A stretch of DNA of 64,000 bases from Rhizobium herbae (GCF_017873135.1 NZ_JAGGJV010000009.1:186001-250000), one strand, 5' to 3'; shown: positions 47,226 through 57,882, counted from the stretch's first letter. The notes: a model not told the origin generated them from the letters alone. Program-made: numbers and translations.

Positions 47226-48812
47226 ATGAGCGAGAACGAATTTCCGCAATCGTCCCTGAGCGACGCTGACGCCCCGGTGGAACGCCGCCGTCGAACCGGT
47301 GGACGCGGCGCGGATCGCTCCCGCAAGGGTGGAGGAACATCGAAATATCTCAACCTCGTCAACACGATGACGAAATCCAGCGTGCTGTCTGAAGACGCGC
47401 TGGAGGCTATTCACGATGCCTCTCTGACCATCCTCGAAGAGATCGGCATGGATGTCATCCTGCCGGAAGCGCGCAACCGGATGAAGGCAGCAGGCGCCGA
47501 CGTGACGCCCGGCACAGACCGTGTCCGCCTCGATCGCGGCCTGATCATGGACATGATCGCTTCCGTGCCGTCCGGTTTCACCATGCATGCCCGCAACCCG
47601 GTTCGTAATGTTGAGATCGGCGGCAACAATCTGGTTTTCGCGCAGATCGCCTCGGCACCCTTTGTGGCCGACCGCGAGGGCGGTCGCCGCGCCGGCAACC
47701 AGGAGGATTTCCGCAAGCTGGTGAAGCTCGCCCAATCCTACGACATCATCCACACGACCGGCGGCTATCCGGTCGAGCCGATCGACATCCACGCCTCGGT
47801 GCGCCATCTCGATTGCTTGTCGGACATGGTGAAGCTCACCGACAAGGTGTTCCACTGCTATTCGCTCGGCCAGCAGCGCAACATCGACGCGCTGGAAATT
47901 GCCCGCATCGGCCGCGGCATTTCGGCCGAACAGATGGAGCGCGAACCCTCGCTGTTCACCATCATCAATACCTCCTCGCCGCTACGCCTCGACGGCCCGA
48001 TGCTGCAGGGCATCATCGAAATGTCGTCACGCAACCAGGTCGTCGTCGTCACGCCGTTCACGCTAGCGGGCGCAATGGCGCCGGTGACGATCGCGGGGGC
48101 TGTGGTGCAGCAGAACGCCGAGGCGCTGGCCGGCATCGCCTTTACCCAGATGGTGCGGCGCGGTTCGCCGGTCATGTATGGCGGCTTCACTTCGAACGTC
48201 GACATGAAGACCGGCGCACCCGCTTTCGGCACGCCGGAATACATGAAGGCCGTGATCGCCGGCGGACAGCTCGCACGCAGGTACAAGATCCCCTACCGCA
48301 CCTCCAACACCAACGCCTCCAACACGCTCGATGCGCAGGCAGCCTACGAATCGGCGCTGTCGCTCTGGGCGCTGACGCAAGGGGGCGGCAACTTCATCAT
48401 GCATTCGGCTGGCTGGAGCGAGGGGGGGCTGACCGCATCCTTCGAAAAATTCATCCTCGACGTCGACATGCTGCAGATGGTGGCCGAGTTTCTTACTCCT
48501 TTGGACGTCAGCGAGGATGCGCTCGGTCTCGATGCCGTTCGCGACGTCGGCCCCGGTGGACACTATTTCGGCACGGCCCATACCCTGGCTCGCTACGAGA
48601 CAGCCTTCTATTCGCCGATCCTTTCGGACTGGCGCAATTTCGAAACATGGACGGAGGCCGGGCGGCCGACGACCTATGATCACGCCAACCGCGTCTTCAA
48701 GGAAAAGCTGAACGAATACGAGAAGCCGCCGCTCGATCCGGCCATTGAGGAGGAACTCGATGCCTTCGTCGCCCGCCGGAAGGCTGAAGGCGGCGTTCCC
48801 ACTGATTTCTAA
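47226..48812 (+). CDS. Trimethylamine methyltransferase (MttB) family protein, non-pyrrolysine
   Basis: A 528-residue MttB-superfamily protein. Members transfer a methyl group from a quaternary amine (for example glycine betaine) to a corrinoid protein. The body is family-like (LTILEEIGMDVI, MHARNPVRNVEIGG, FTLAGAMAPVTIAGA, TSNTNASNTLDAQAAYE). The gene has no in-frame amber codon, so it is not a pyrrolysine enzyme. No corrinoid protein or reactivase gene is nearby. The N-terminus has an extra basic stretch (RRRRTGGRGADRSRK). Substrate unknown. Confidence 0.87.
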   Translation: MSENEFPQSSLSDADAPVERRRRTGGRGADRSRKGGGTSKYLNLVNTMTKSSVLSEDALEAIHDASLTILEEIGMDVILPEARNRMKAAGADVTPGTDRVRLDRGLIMDMIASVPSGFTMHARNPVRNVEIGGNNLVFAQIASAPFVADREGGRRAGNQEDFRKLVKLAQSYDIIHTTGGYPVEPIDIHASVRHLDCLSDMVKLTDKVFHCYSLGQQRNIDALEIARIGRGISAEQMEREPSLFTIINTSSPLRLDGPMLQGIIEMSSRNQVVVVTPFTLAGAMAPVTIAGAVVQQNAEALAGIAFTQMVRRGSPVMYGGFTSNVDMKTGAPAFGTPEYMKAVIAGGQLARRYKIPYRTSNTNASNTLDAQAAYESALSLWALTQGGGNFIMHSAGWSEGGLTASFEKFILDVDMLQMVAEFLTPLDVSEDALGLDAVRDVGPGGHYFGTAHTLARYETAFYSPILSDWRNFETWTEAGRPTTYDHANRVFKEKLNEYEKPPLDPAIEEELDAFVARRKAEGGVPTDF

Positions 48813-48926
48813 CGGAAATTTAATGAAACTCTAAGGCAACAAAGCCACAATTCAGCGCATTTATATCCTTGTTCGAGCAAGACATGACCGGCAGGCGGCC
48901 ATCGCTCGAACACAAGGAACAGGACC

Positions 48927-49226
48927 ATGTTTTCGTTGAGAACAGCAATTACCACCGGCCTGGTCGCCCTGACACTTGCGGGCACCACGCTTGCCACCAC
49001 CTCCGAAGCCAATGCCCACGATCGCTTCTGGCCTGGCTTGGCCACCGGCCTTGTCGGCGGAGCGATCGTCGGCGGAGCGTTGAGCCAACCACGCTACTAT
49101 GCGCCTCCGGCCTATTACCGGCCGGCCTATCGCCCGTATGTCGTCGTCAACGAATATCCCCGTTGCCACACTGTCTGGCGTCAAAACGCCTGGGGCGACC
49201 AGTACAGGGCCCGCGTCTGCTCGTGA
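48927..49226 (+). CDS. Small secreted protein of unknown function
   Basis: A 99-residue protein with a signal peptide (about 1-30, ending NAHA-like ANAHD), a glycine-rich segment GLVGGAIVGGAL, a Tyr/Pro-rich stretch (YYAPPAYYRPAYRPY) and a C-terminus with two cysteines ending RARVCS. This pattern is common in rhizobial small envelope proteins, but I cannot assign a function. A strong hairpin lies 25 bases downstream. Confidence 0.7.
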   Translation: MFSLRTAITTGLVALTLAGTTLATTSEANAHDRFWPGLATGLVGGAIVGGALSQPRYYAPPAYYRPAYRPYVVVNEYPRCHTVWRQNAWGDQYRARVCS

Positions 49227-49250
49227 GTCTCTCGCCGTGGGATTAAATTG

Positions 49251-49278
49251 CAAGGGCAGGCAATGGTGCCTGCCCTTG
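49251..49278. terminator. Perfect hairpin between convergent genes
   Basis: Twelve-base arms CAAGGGCAGGCA and TGCCTGCCCTTG flank a four-base loop, between the small secreted protein and the host-attachment gene. There is no T-run, so it may terminate weakly or protect the 3' ends of both transcripts. Confidence 0.6.
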
Positions 49279-49288
49279 ACGTCCCTGA

Positions 49289-49735
49289 TCAGTTCGACAT
49301 TGCGGCACGGACCGACGAAATCAGCTTGTCGGTCGGAAGATTGCTATAGTCCTTGCTGATCTCCGTGGTGGTTTTCGCCCGCGTCGCGGTCGAAAGCATG
49401 GAGCGCAGATCTCCGAGCGTCTGTGGCGCTGCGCAAACGACCAATCGATCGAACGCGCCCTCCTGTTCATACCTATCTATTTTGCCGGCAACGTCCGCCG
49501 TGAACTTCTGCTGCTCCTCGCGGACCGGATCGCTTGAATATTCCATCGCCGAACGGCCGTGTCCTGCCGAGGAATGGCTGCGGCCCGGCTTGTCGGTCAT
49601 GATGTCCTGGACGCGCTTGGTATCCAGTTGAAAAATCTCCTGCTCAGGGCTTTGGGGTCCATCTTTGAGAAAATTCACGCCCTTCAAAAGACGCGCCTGA
49701 TTTCCGTCGGCGGCAAGAATCCATGTGGTTGTCAT
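49289..49735 (-). CDS. Host attachment protein family
   Basis: A 148-residue protein of the family named after a protein needed for Agrobacterium attachment to host cells. It begins TTWILAADGNQARLLKG and ends with the ISKDYSNLPTDKL segment. The fold resembles the eRF1-like baeRF group. The name does not establish function. It is divergent from the alkC-like gene at 49986. Confidence 0.85.
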   Translation of the reverse strand: MTTTWILAADGNQARLLKGVNFLKDGPQSPEQEIFQLDTKRVQDIMTDKPGRSHSSAGHGRSAMEYSSDPVREEQQKFTADVAGKIDRYEQEGAFDRLVVCAAPQTLGDLRSMLSTATRAKTTTEISKDYSNLPTDKLISSVRAAMSN

Positions 49736-49985
49736 TGTTTACTCCTCAAGCAGTGCCCCAAAATCCATAAGTCGCGATACCGGCGGCACCAGGACCGAAC
49801 GCTGGCCGCGCCTCGCCCGAAAACGGGACACGCGAAGGAATCAACGTGGCGGGAAAGAAGATGGTTCCTTGAAAAATGCCGGTTCGCAAAATCTGCCCGG
49901 CGAAATCCCGCTTCGGCAAACCATCCCCTACATTCCCGGCAAGACAGCGGCTATGGTCTGCCGGAATCACATATCGGACCACCAC

Positions 49986-51086
49986 ATGGCTGAACCGCTG
50001 AAGAACCTCCTGCATCCTGCACTCGTAAAAACGATGGCAAGCCAGATTGCGGCAAGCGACGATACGTTCGACACGGCGCGTTTTGTCGAGGTTGCCACGC
50101 GCGACATGCAGCAACTGGAATTGATGCAGCGCTCGCTGCAGATCCGCGACGCCCTTGGCGAGACCTTGCCGGGTGATTTCAGCAAGGCCGCGGCCATTCT
50201 CTCGGCAATTTTACCGAAGAACGGGCGTGCCGGAATGACCGGCTGGGCCCTTCTGCCGGTCAGCCAGTTCGTCGCACAAAAAGGTCTGGGCCACTTCGAT
50301 CTATCGCTTGAGTTGCTGAAGCAACTGACGCCGCATTTCACCGCCGAATTCGGTATCCGGCCCTTCATTCACGCCGATCAGGACCGGGCGCTGGCAACGA
50401 TCGGCCGATGGACGGCTGACGCGAACCACCATGTCCGCCGGCTGGCAAGCGAGGGAACCCGGCCACGCCTGCCCTGGGCCATGCGGCTGCCGGCGCTGAT
50501 GCGCGACCCGCAGCCGATCCTGCCGATCCTCACGACCCTGTTGGACGATCCGGAGGACTATGTGCGCCGGTCCGTTGCCAACAGCCTGAACGATATCGCC
50601 AAGGATCATCCCGACCTCGTCGCCGAATTCGTCGGCAGGCACATCGGTGAAGCATCGCCCGAGCGCAGGCAATTGCTGCGACACGCCTCACGCACGCTCC
50701 TGAAGAAAGGGCATGCGGCAGCGCTCGCCAATTTCGGCTTCGCGCCGCTTTCGGGAATCGGCGCGGCACTGAGTATTCAGACAGAAAGCGTCGATTTCGG
50801 CGATTCGCTCGCCTTCACGCTCGCCATCGTCAATGACGGCATTGCACCGCAGCAGGTGATGGTCGACTATGCGATCCATCATCGCAAAGCCAATGGCAGT
50901 CTTGCGCCGAAGGTCTTCAAGTGGAAGAGCCTCATGCTCAAACCCGGTGAGACCGTCGAGATGGCACGACGGCATGCGATGCGGGCGATCACCACGAGGC
51001 AATATTATCCCGGAAGCCATCGTCTTGAGGTTCTCGTGAACGGCGAGGTACTGGCAGGCGCGGATTTCCAGCTTGTCATGCCCTGA
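49986..51086 (+). CDS. alkC: AlkC-like DNA glycosylase with C-terminal Ig-like domain
   Basis: A 366-residue HEAT-repeat DNA glycosylase of the AlkC/AlkD group that excises 3-methyladenine and related alkylated bases. Helical repeats occupy residues 1-255 (PEDYVRRSVANSLNDIAKDHP is typical). Residues 260-366 form a beta-rich, Ig-like domain (DFGDSLAFTLAIVNDG), the feature that separates AlkC from AlkD. The N-terminus LKNLLHPALVKTMASQIA is AlkC-like. ATG at 49986 has a poor ribosome site; upstream in-frame codons do not resemble the family. Confidence 0.85.
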   Translation: MAEPLKNLLHPALVKTMASQIAASDDTFDTARFVEVATRDMQQLELMQRSLQIRDALGETLPGDFSKAAAILSAILPKNGRAGMTGWALLPVSQFVAQKGLGHFDLSLELLKQLTPHFTAEFGIRPFIHADQDRALATIGRWTADANHHVRRLASEGTRPRLPWAMRLPALMRDPQPILPILTTLLDDPEDYVRRSVANSLNDIAKDHPDLVAEFVGRHIGEASPERRQLLRHASRTLLKKGHAAALANFGFAPLSGIGAALSIQTESVDFGDSLAFTLAIVNDGIAPQQVMVDYAIHHRKANGSLAPKVFKWKSLMLKPGETVEMARRHAMRAITTRQYYPGSHRLEVLVNGEVLAGADFQLVMP

Positions 51087-51386
51087 CACCCGTTCTCTTC
51101 GCATGTGCAAAAAACTATCACTTGACTTTTGACGGCAAAACAACGACATGAGGCCCAGCGTCACCTTCCGGCCGCCGCGTGAGCGAGCCCTGCGGGATCT
51201 AACCGATCCGTAACGAAGGATAAGCGCAACACAGAATGTCTTGCCAACCGTGGCAGGATGCAGCGCAGACAGCTTAATCAACCCACAAGTTCCCAAATCA
51301 CGCGGGGTTCTTGACGCGAAGCGAAACCGGAACCGCATGGTGCAGTTCCGGCAAATCTCGTTTTGCGCCCCCGAAAAGGTACTACA
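51087..51386 (+). other. 300-base gene-free leader upstream of the RNA helicase gene
   Basis: No gene, RNA family or repeat is recognised. A TTGACT at 51122 lacks a convincing -10 partner. DEAD-box helicase genes often have long regulated leaders, so a structured 5' UTR is possible but not shown. Confidence 0.4.
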
Positions 51387-52937
<1,551 letters not shown>

Positions 52938-52967
52938 GCCTTTCGCATTCGGCACTTTTGAAGATTG

Positions 52968-52996
52968 AAAACGGCGGGGCAAAACCCCGCCGTTTT
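52968..52996 (+). terminator. Rho-independent terminator after rhlE-like gene
   Basis: AAAACGGCGGGG and CCCCGCCGTTTT form perfect 12-base arms around a CAAAA loop, with a T-run closing the 3' arm, 30 bases after the stop codon. Confidence 0.88.
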
Positions 52997-53130
52997 GATT
53001 CGAGGATCAACGCCCGGCAAGCTGCATGGGCGCCATTTCCTCGCCAGCCCCGATAAAATCTGCCTGGGGGATTGGCCGATTTCCGAAGTTGCGCGTTTAT
53101 CATGGATACGAGCAAGCCAAGGAGACCATT

Positions 53131-53382
53131 GTGGCCAAGACTTTCGACCTATCCGACTTTTCCGAAGATGAACTGACCGCCCTGATCGATGAAGCGACGC
53201 GCCTGCGGCAGACACGGCGCAGCAGCCGCGATCGTGAACTCTCCCCGGCTGCAGACGGTTCGAAAGGGCAGGATGTGAGAGACCCGAACCATGGTGCCAT
53301 CACCGCACCGACACCGCGCGAAGTCAAAGAGGAAGGGCCTGCACACGGCGTGCCGCACAAAGCCCGGGGCACGGGCGCCTAG
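53131..53382 (+). CDS. Small conserved-looking protein of unknown function
   Basis: An 83-residue hydrophilic protein with a helical N-terminus (FDLSDFSEDELTALIDEATR) and a disordered Pro/Gly-rich tail. No domain is recognised. GTG at 53131 is preferred because AAGGAG lies six bases upstream. It stands alone, between the rhlE terminator and the convergent EamA gene. Confidence 0.65.
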   Translation: MAKTFDLSDFSEDELTALIDEATRLRQTRRSSRDRELSPAADGSKGQDVRDPNHGAITAPTPREVKEEGPAHGVPHKARGTGA

Positions 53383-53437
53383 TCGGACAGACATTTTGTT
53401 GTGACTTCCCCCGGGTACGTGGGAAACCTAGCCCCAT

Positions 53438-54328
53438 TTACGCTGGGATCGGTGTTGCCTTACGGTTCGTCAGATAGACGCCGGCAACAGCAATCACCGT
53501 TCCGACGATCATCGGCAATGTCAGTGCCTCATCGAAGAACAGCCAGGCCTGCAGCGCCGCCAATGGTGGGACCAGATAGATCAGCGATGCTGCCTTGGAG
53601 ACCTGCCCACGGCGGATCAAGTAGAGCAATAAGGCGATCGCTCCCATCGACAGGCCAAGCACCGCCCAGGCGAGGGCTGCGAACAGCTGTACGCTCCAGA
53701 CCACCCGCATCTCCTCCAGGAAAAATGCCAGCGGCAAAGTGACGATCAGCGCGCCGACATATTGCAGCGTCGCGATCGAGCGGATGTCGCCGTCCTGCAG
53801 ATACCGCTTCTGATGGATCGTGCCGTAGGTAACGGCCGCCATGCCCAGCACATTGATGACGACCGGGAAGATATGGATCGGCGTTGCGCCGGTATCGATC
53901 GTCAGCACTTTCGGCACGACCGCAAGCGCGATGCCGAGGAAGCCGAGCAAAAGCCCGAGCTTCTGCTGGCCCGAAAGGTTTTCGCCGATCAGGGCGGGCG
54001 CCACCGCCGCCGTCATCAGCGGCTGCAGCCCGGCGATAATGCCGGAGATCGCCGCCGGGACGCCCTGTCCGATCGCCCACCAGACGGCACCAAGATAAAG
54101 CCCGTGCAGGAACATCCCGGAAAACACCGCATGCCCGGCAGACCTCCAGGTTTTCGGCCAGGTAGCCCGGGTCGCAAGACAGAAGCCGATGAACAGCAAC
54201 GTCGCGAGAAGATAGCGCATCACCAGGAATGTCAGCGGATCGGCATAGATGTCGGCATATTTCGCCATCACCCATCCCGTCGACCAGAGCAGAACGAAAA
54301 TGGCCGGAGCCAGGCGGTCGAGGGTCAT
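53438..54328 (-). CDS. DMT-superfamily transporter (EamA family)
   Basis: A 296-residue membrane protein with ten hydrophobic segments in two EamA repeats, a drug/metabolite exporter type. Typical: LLWSTGWVMAKY near the N-terminus, GIIAGLQPLMTA and YLVPPLAALQAWLFFDEALT. ATG at 54328 follows AGGAAG. Substrate unknown (amino acids or metabolites are common in the family). Confidence 0.88.
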   Translation of the reverse strand: MTLDRLAPAIFVLLWSTGWVMAKYADIYADPLTFLVMRYLLATLLFIGFCLATRATWPKTWRSAGHAVFSGMFLHGLYLGAVWWAIGQGVPAAISGIIAGLQPLMTAAVAPALIGENLSGQQKLGLLLGFLGIALAVVPKVLTIDTGATPIHIFPVVINVLGMAAVTYGTIHQKRYLQDGDIRSIATLQYVGALIVTLPLAFFLEEMRVVWSVQLFAALAWAVLGLSMGAIALLLYLIRRGQVSKAASLIYLVPPLAALQAWLFFDEALTLPMIVGTVIAVAGVYLTNRKATPIPA

Positions 54329-54684
54329 GCGGGCTTCCTGATGCGATGTCACGGTCGCCGATTGCGATAGAGCTCCCCATGCTGATGGTCAAAGCAAAAT
54401 TCCTGATGTTTATGTTCAGGGATCGACAACCACGCCGCATTTCGTCAGCTTAAAAATCAGGCAATCGCACGATGCGGGATCCGCGACATATCCCATCGTT
54501 CCAACCGCTCTTCGCGCTTCGGAAGGCGATCTGGTGAAACATGCATCAAATGGCGGACCAAAAGGGGGGCTTGGCCTAAAAAAGCAGCGATATTGTGCGG
54601 AAATTTCTTTTGCCCCCAAACGAGCATGCTTCTTGCATTGCCCTTGCTGTTGTACTCAAATGGCAAAAAAAGGGGATCACACCG
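54329..54684. other. 356-base divergent intergenic region
   Basis: It holds the promoters of the EamA gene and of the ATP-grasp operon. I find no gene, repeat or clear -35/-10 pair. A purine-rich AAAAAAGGGGAT just before the ATP-grasp start is the ribosome site. Confidence 0.5.
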
Positions 54685-56094
54685 TTGGCATTTGACGAAA
54701 TGATGAATGCGGACAATAGCCCGCGCCAGCCGTATACGACTTACAATGATTGGTACGCATCCCAGGACAAGGCCCGCCTGATTGCAAAATCGAAAGAGGC
54801 CGAGAACATCTTCCGCAAGACGGGCATCACCTTTGCGGTCTACGGGCACGCGGACAGCGCCGAAAAGCTCATCCCCTTCGACCTGATCCCGCGCATCATC
54901 TCCGGCCGTGAGTGGCGCAAGCTGGCACAGGGCATCGAGCAGCGGGTCATCGCCCTCAACGCCTTTCTCGACGACATCTATCACAAGCAGGAAATTATCA
55001 AGGCTGGCCGTGTTCCCCGCGAGCTGATCGAACGCAATGTCGCCTTCCTGCCGCAGATGATCGGCTTCCGCCCACCGGGCGGCGTCTATACCCACATCGT
55101 CGGCACCGATATCGTTCGCACCGGCGAAGACCAGTTCTACGTGCTGGAAGACAATGCCCGCACGCCGTCCGGTGTCAGCTACATGCTGGAAAACCGGGAA
55201 ACGATGATGCAGATGTTCCCGGAACTCTTCCATCAGAACCGCGTGCGCCCGGTCGAGAACTATCCGTACCTGCTGCGCCACAGCCTGGCGTCGCTCGCCC
55301 CTCCCGGCTGCGAGGGCAAGCCGCGCGTCGCGGTACTCACCCCGGGCATCTACAATTCCGCCTATTACGAACACGCGTTCCTCGCCGACATGATGGGCGT
55401 CGAGCTTGTCGAAGGGTCGGACCTGCGCGTCATCGACGGCAAGGTGAAGATGCGCACCACCCGCGGCTACGAGGCGATCGACGTCCTCTACCGCCGCGTT
55501 GACGACGACTATCTCGACCCCCTCACCTTCAAGCCCGAATCGGCACTCGGCATTCCCGGCATCATGGACGTCTACCGCGCCGGCAACATCACCATCGCCA
55601 ACGCGCCCGGCACCGGCATATGCGACGACAAGGCGATCTATTCCTACATGCCCGAGATCGTCGAGTTCTATACCGGCCGCAAGGCATTGCTCGAGAACGT
55701 GCCGACCTGGCGCTGTTCGGAGGCCGACAGCCTGAAATACGTGCTTGAAAACCTCGCCGATCTCGTCGTCAAGGAAGTGCATGGATCCGGCGGCTACGGC
55801 ATGCTGGTCGGCCCGACCGCCTCCAAAAAGGAACGGGTCATGTTTGCCGAGAAACTCAAGGCCCGGCCGTCGAATTATATTGCGCAGCCGACACTTTCCC
55901 TTTCGACAGTGCCTATCCTCGTCAACAAGGGCATCGCGCCACGCCATGTGGACCTTCGCCCTTATGTCCTCGTCTCCGACAAGGTGCAGATCATTCCGGG
56001 TGGATTGACCCGTGTGGCTCTGAAGGCCGGCTCGCTGGTGGTCAATTCCAGCCAGGGCGGCGGCACCAAGGATACCTGGGTTCTGGAGGACTGA
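54685..56094 (+). CDS. Circularly permuted ATP-grasp protein (DUF404/DUF407 type)
   Basis: A 469-residue circularly permuted type-2 ATP-grasp enzyme. Family segments are AENIFRKTGITFAVYG near the N-terminus, YVLEDNARTPSGVSYMLENR, VLTPGIYNSAYYEHAFLADMMG, YRRVDDDYLDPLTF, VVKEVHGSGGYGMLVGP (nucleotide binding) and RHVDLRPYVLV. Such enzymes are predicted peptide ligases forming amide bonds with ATP. TTG at 54685 is chosen since AGGGGAT precedes it and the next residues, AFDEM, start the usual N-terminus. It heads an operon with alpha-E and transglutaminase genes. Confidence 0.92.
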   Translation: MAFDEMMNADNSPRQPYTTYNDWYASQDKARLIAKSKEAENIFRKTGITFAVYGHADSAEKLIPFDLIPRIISGREWRKLAQGIEQRVIALNAFLDDIYHKQEIIKAGRVPRELIERNVAFLPQMIGFRPPGGVYTHIVGTDIVRTGEDQFYVLEDNARTPSGVSYMLENRETMMQMFPELFHQNRVRPVENYPYLLRHSLASLAPPGCEGKPRVAVLTPGIYNSAYYEHAFLADMMGVELVEGSDLRVIDGKVKMRTTRGYEAIDVLYRRVDDDYLDPLTFKPESALGIPGIMDVYRAGNITIANAPGTGICDDKAIYSYMPEIVEFYTGRKALLENVPTWRCSEADSLKYVLENLADLVVKEVHGSGGYGMLVGPTASKKERVMFAEKLKARPSNYIAQPTLSLSTVPILVNKGIAPRHVDLRPYVLVSDKVQIIPGGLTRVALKAGSLVVNSSQGGGTKDTWVLED

Positions 56095-56100
56095 TACGAA

Positions 56101-57039
56101 ATGCTTGGAAGAACCGCAAACGGCCTGAACTGGATGTTCCGCTATATCGAGCGCGCCGAAAACAGCGCCCGGCTGATCGACGCCGGCCTGCGCATGTCGC
56201 TGACACGCTCGGAAGCAACAGAAGACGATTGGGATGGAGTGCTGCAAAGCTCCGGCGTCCGCGACATCTACGACGATCTCTATGAAAACCTGACGACCGC
56301 CGACGCGATCGACTTTCTGCTGCGAGACAAGTCCAATCCCTCCAGCGTCATGTCGTGCATCGATTCGGGCCGCAACAATGCCCGCATGGTGCGCACCGCG
56401 CTGACTAGGGAAACCTGGGAAGCCACCAACGAATGCTGGCTGGATCTCAAGACCATGCTGGCACGGCGTGTCAAGCCGGCGGACCTGCCGGAAGCGATCG
56501 ACGCGATCAAGCGCAAGACTGCCCTGATCCGCGGTGCCTTTCATGGCACCATGCTGCGCAACGAGATTTTCAACTTCTCGCGCATCGGCACGTTTATCGA
56601 GCGGGCGGACAATACCGCGCGTATTCTCGACGTGAAATACTACGTTCTGCTGCCGGCAGTCAGCCAGGTCGGCTCCTCGATCGACAACGTCCAGTGGGAA
56701 TCGATCCTGCGCTCGGTCTCGGCGCACCGCTCCTATGGCTGGGTCTACGAGGCGGAATACAAGCCGTCCAACATCGCCGACTTCCTGATCCTCAACGGCC
56801 GCATGCCGCGCTCGCTTGCCTATTGCTACGAAAAGATCGTCAGCAATCTCGGCTATCTCGCGCGGGAATACGGCGAGACCCACGCGGCGCACGCAACGGC
56901 GGAAGAGACGCTGTCGTCGCTGCGCAGCCACTCGATCAAGGATGTCATGGACCAGGGCCTGCACGAATACATCGAGAACTTCATCAGCCACAATAACCGT
57001 CTGGGACAGGAAATCTCCGACGGTTACCGGTTCAACTGA
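56101..57039 (+). CDS. Alpha-E domain protein
   Basis: A 312-residue all-helical alpha-E protein beginning MLGRTANGLNWMFRYIERAENSARLIDAG, the family hallmark, with GTFIERADNTARILDVKYY in the second half. The repeated ER-x-(E/D)-N-(S/T)-AR pattern gives an internal duplication. The family nearly always occurs with circularly permuted ATP-grasp proteins and transglutaminases, suggesting it acts as a partner or template, but biochemistry is lacking. It starts six bases after the ATP-grasp stop. Confidence 0.92.
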   Translation: MLGRTANGLNWMFRYIERAENSARLIDAGLRMSLTRSEATEDDWDGVLQSSGVRDIYDDLYENLTTADAIDFLLRDKSNPSSVMSCIDSGRNNARMVRTALTRETWEATNECWLDLKTMLARRVKPADLPEAIDAIKRKTALIRGAFHGTMLRNEIFNFSRIGTFIERADNTARILDVKYYVLLPAVSQVGSSIDNVQWESILRSVSAHRSYGWVYEAEYKPSNIADFLILNGRMPRSLAYCYEKIVSNLGYLAREYGETHAAHATAEETLSSLRSHSIKDVMDQGLHEYIENFISHNNRLGQEISDGYRFN

Positions 57040-57060
57040 GATTCGGATGGGAGCGAGTAC

Positions 57061-57882
57061 ATGCGTCTGAAGATCAGCCACACCACCGAATACACCTATG
57101 CCGAACCGGTGCAATATTCACTGCAGCGCCTGCGGCTGACACCGCTGACGCAGACCGGCCAGACCGTCATCAGCTGGGAAACCTCCGTCGAGGGCGCCAA
57201 GATGGAGGTCGGCTATGACGACCATTTCGGCAACCGCGTCAATCTCGTCAGCGTCAACGGCGACCAGACCTCCATCCGCATCGTTGCATCGGGCGAGGTG
57301 GAAACCGAAGACAAGGCGGGCGTCTATGGCGTTCACCAGGCCTATGCGCCGCTCTGGCTCTACCTGCGCGAAACGCCGCTGACGAAGATGGCCAAGCCGA
57401 TCCGCAATCTCGCCAAGGCGATGGCCGGCGATACCGACCTTGCCAGGATGCATGCCCTGATGGGCACGATCGCGGAGACGGTCGAATACAGGCAGGGCGA
57501 GACCGGAACGGAAACGACGGCCGAGCAGGCCCTGCTGCAAAAGAGCGGCGTCTGCCAGGATCATGCACATATCATGATCGCCGCCGCGCGCACGCTTGGC
57601 CTGCCGGCCCGCTATATCTCCGGCTACCTGATGATGGAAGACCAGCCGGAGCAGACCGCCAGCCATGCCTGGGCGGAAGTGCACCTCAACGGCCTTGGCT
57701 GGGTCGGCTTCGACGCCGCCAACAAGATGTGCCCGGACGAGCGCTATGTCCGCATCGCCTGTGGTCTCGACTATCGCGACGCAGCGCCGATTTCCGGCCT
57801 GATCCATGGATCGTCGAGCGAAGCGCTTAAGGTTTTGGTGACTGTCGAGCAGCAGGGACAGAGCCAGACGCAGAGTCAGTAG
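57061..57882 (+). CDS. Transglutaminase-like cysteine peptidase family protein
   Basis: A 273-residue protein with an N-terminal beta-rich domain (residues 1-80; starts MRLKISHTTEYTYAEPVQYS) and a transglutaminase-like catalytic domain. The triad is Cys165 (KSGVCQDHAH), His202 (ASHAWAEVHL) and Asp218 (WVGFDAANK). No signal peptide is seen. It is the last gene of the ATP-grasp/alpha-E operon, 21 bases after alpha-E. It may be a peptidase that reverses the ligase or trims its product. Confidence 0.92.
   Translation: MRLKISHTTEYTYAEPVQYSLQRLRLTPLTQTGQTVISWETSVEGAKMEVGYDDHFGNRVNLVSVNGDQTSIRIVASGEVETEDKAGVYGVHQAYAPLWLYLRETPLTKMAKPIRNLAKAMAGDTDLARMHALMGTIAETVEYRQGETGTETTAEQALLQKSGVCQDHAHIMIAAARTLGLPARYISGYLMMEDQPEQTASHAWAEVHLNGLGWVGFDAANKMCPDERYVRIACGLDYRDAAPISGLIHGSSSEALKVLVTVEQQGQSQTQSQ

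Noticed and set aside
47226..48812. Pyrrolysine-containing MttB
   Set aside because: The frame is continuous with no in-frame TAG, so the enzyme does not need pyrrolysine.
54457..57114. An 885-codon minus-strand frame opposite the ATP-grasp and alpha-E genes
   Set aside because: The plus-strand genes carry family motifs over their whole length; the antisense frame has no plausible start region or domain.
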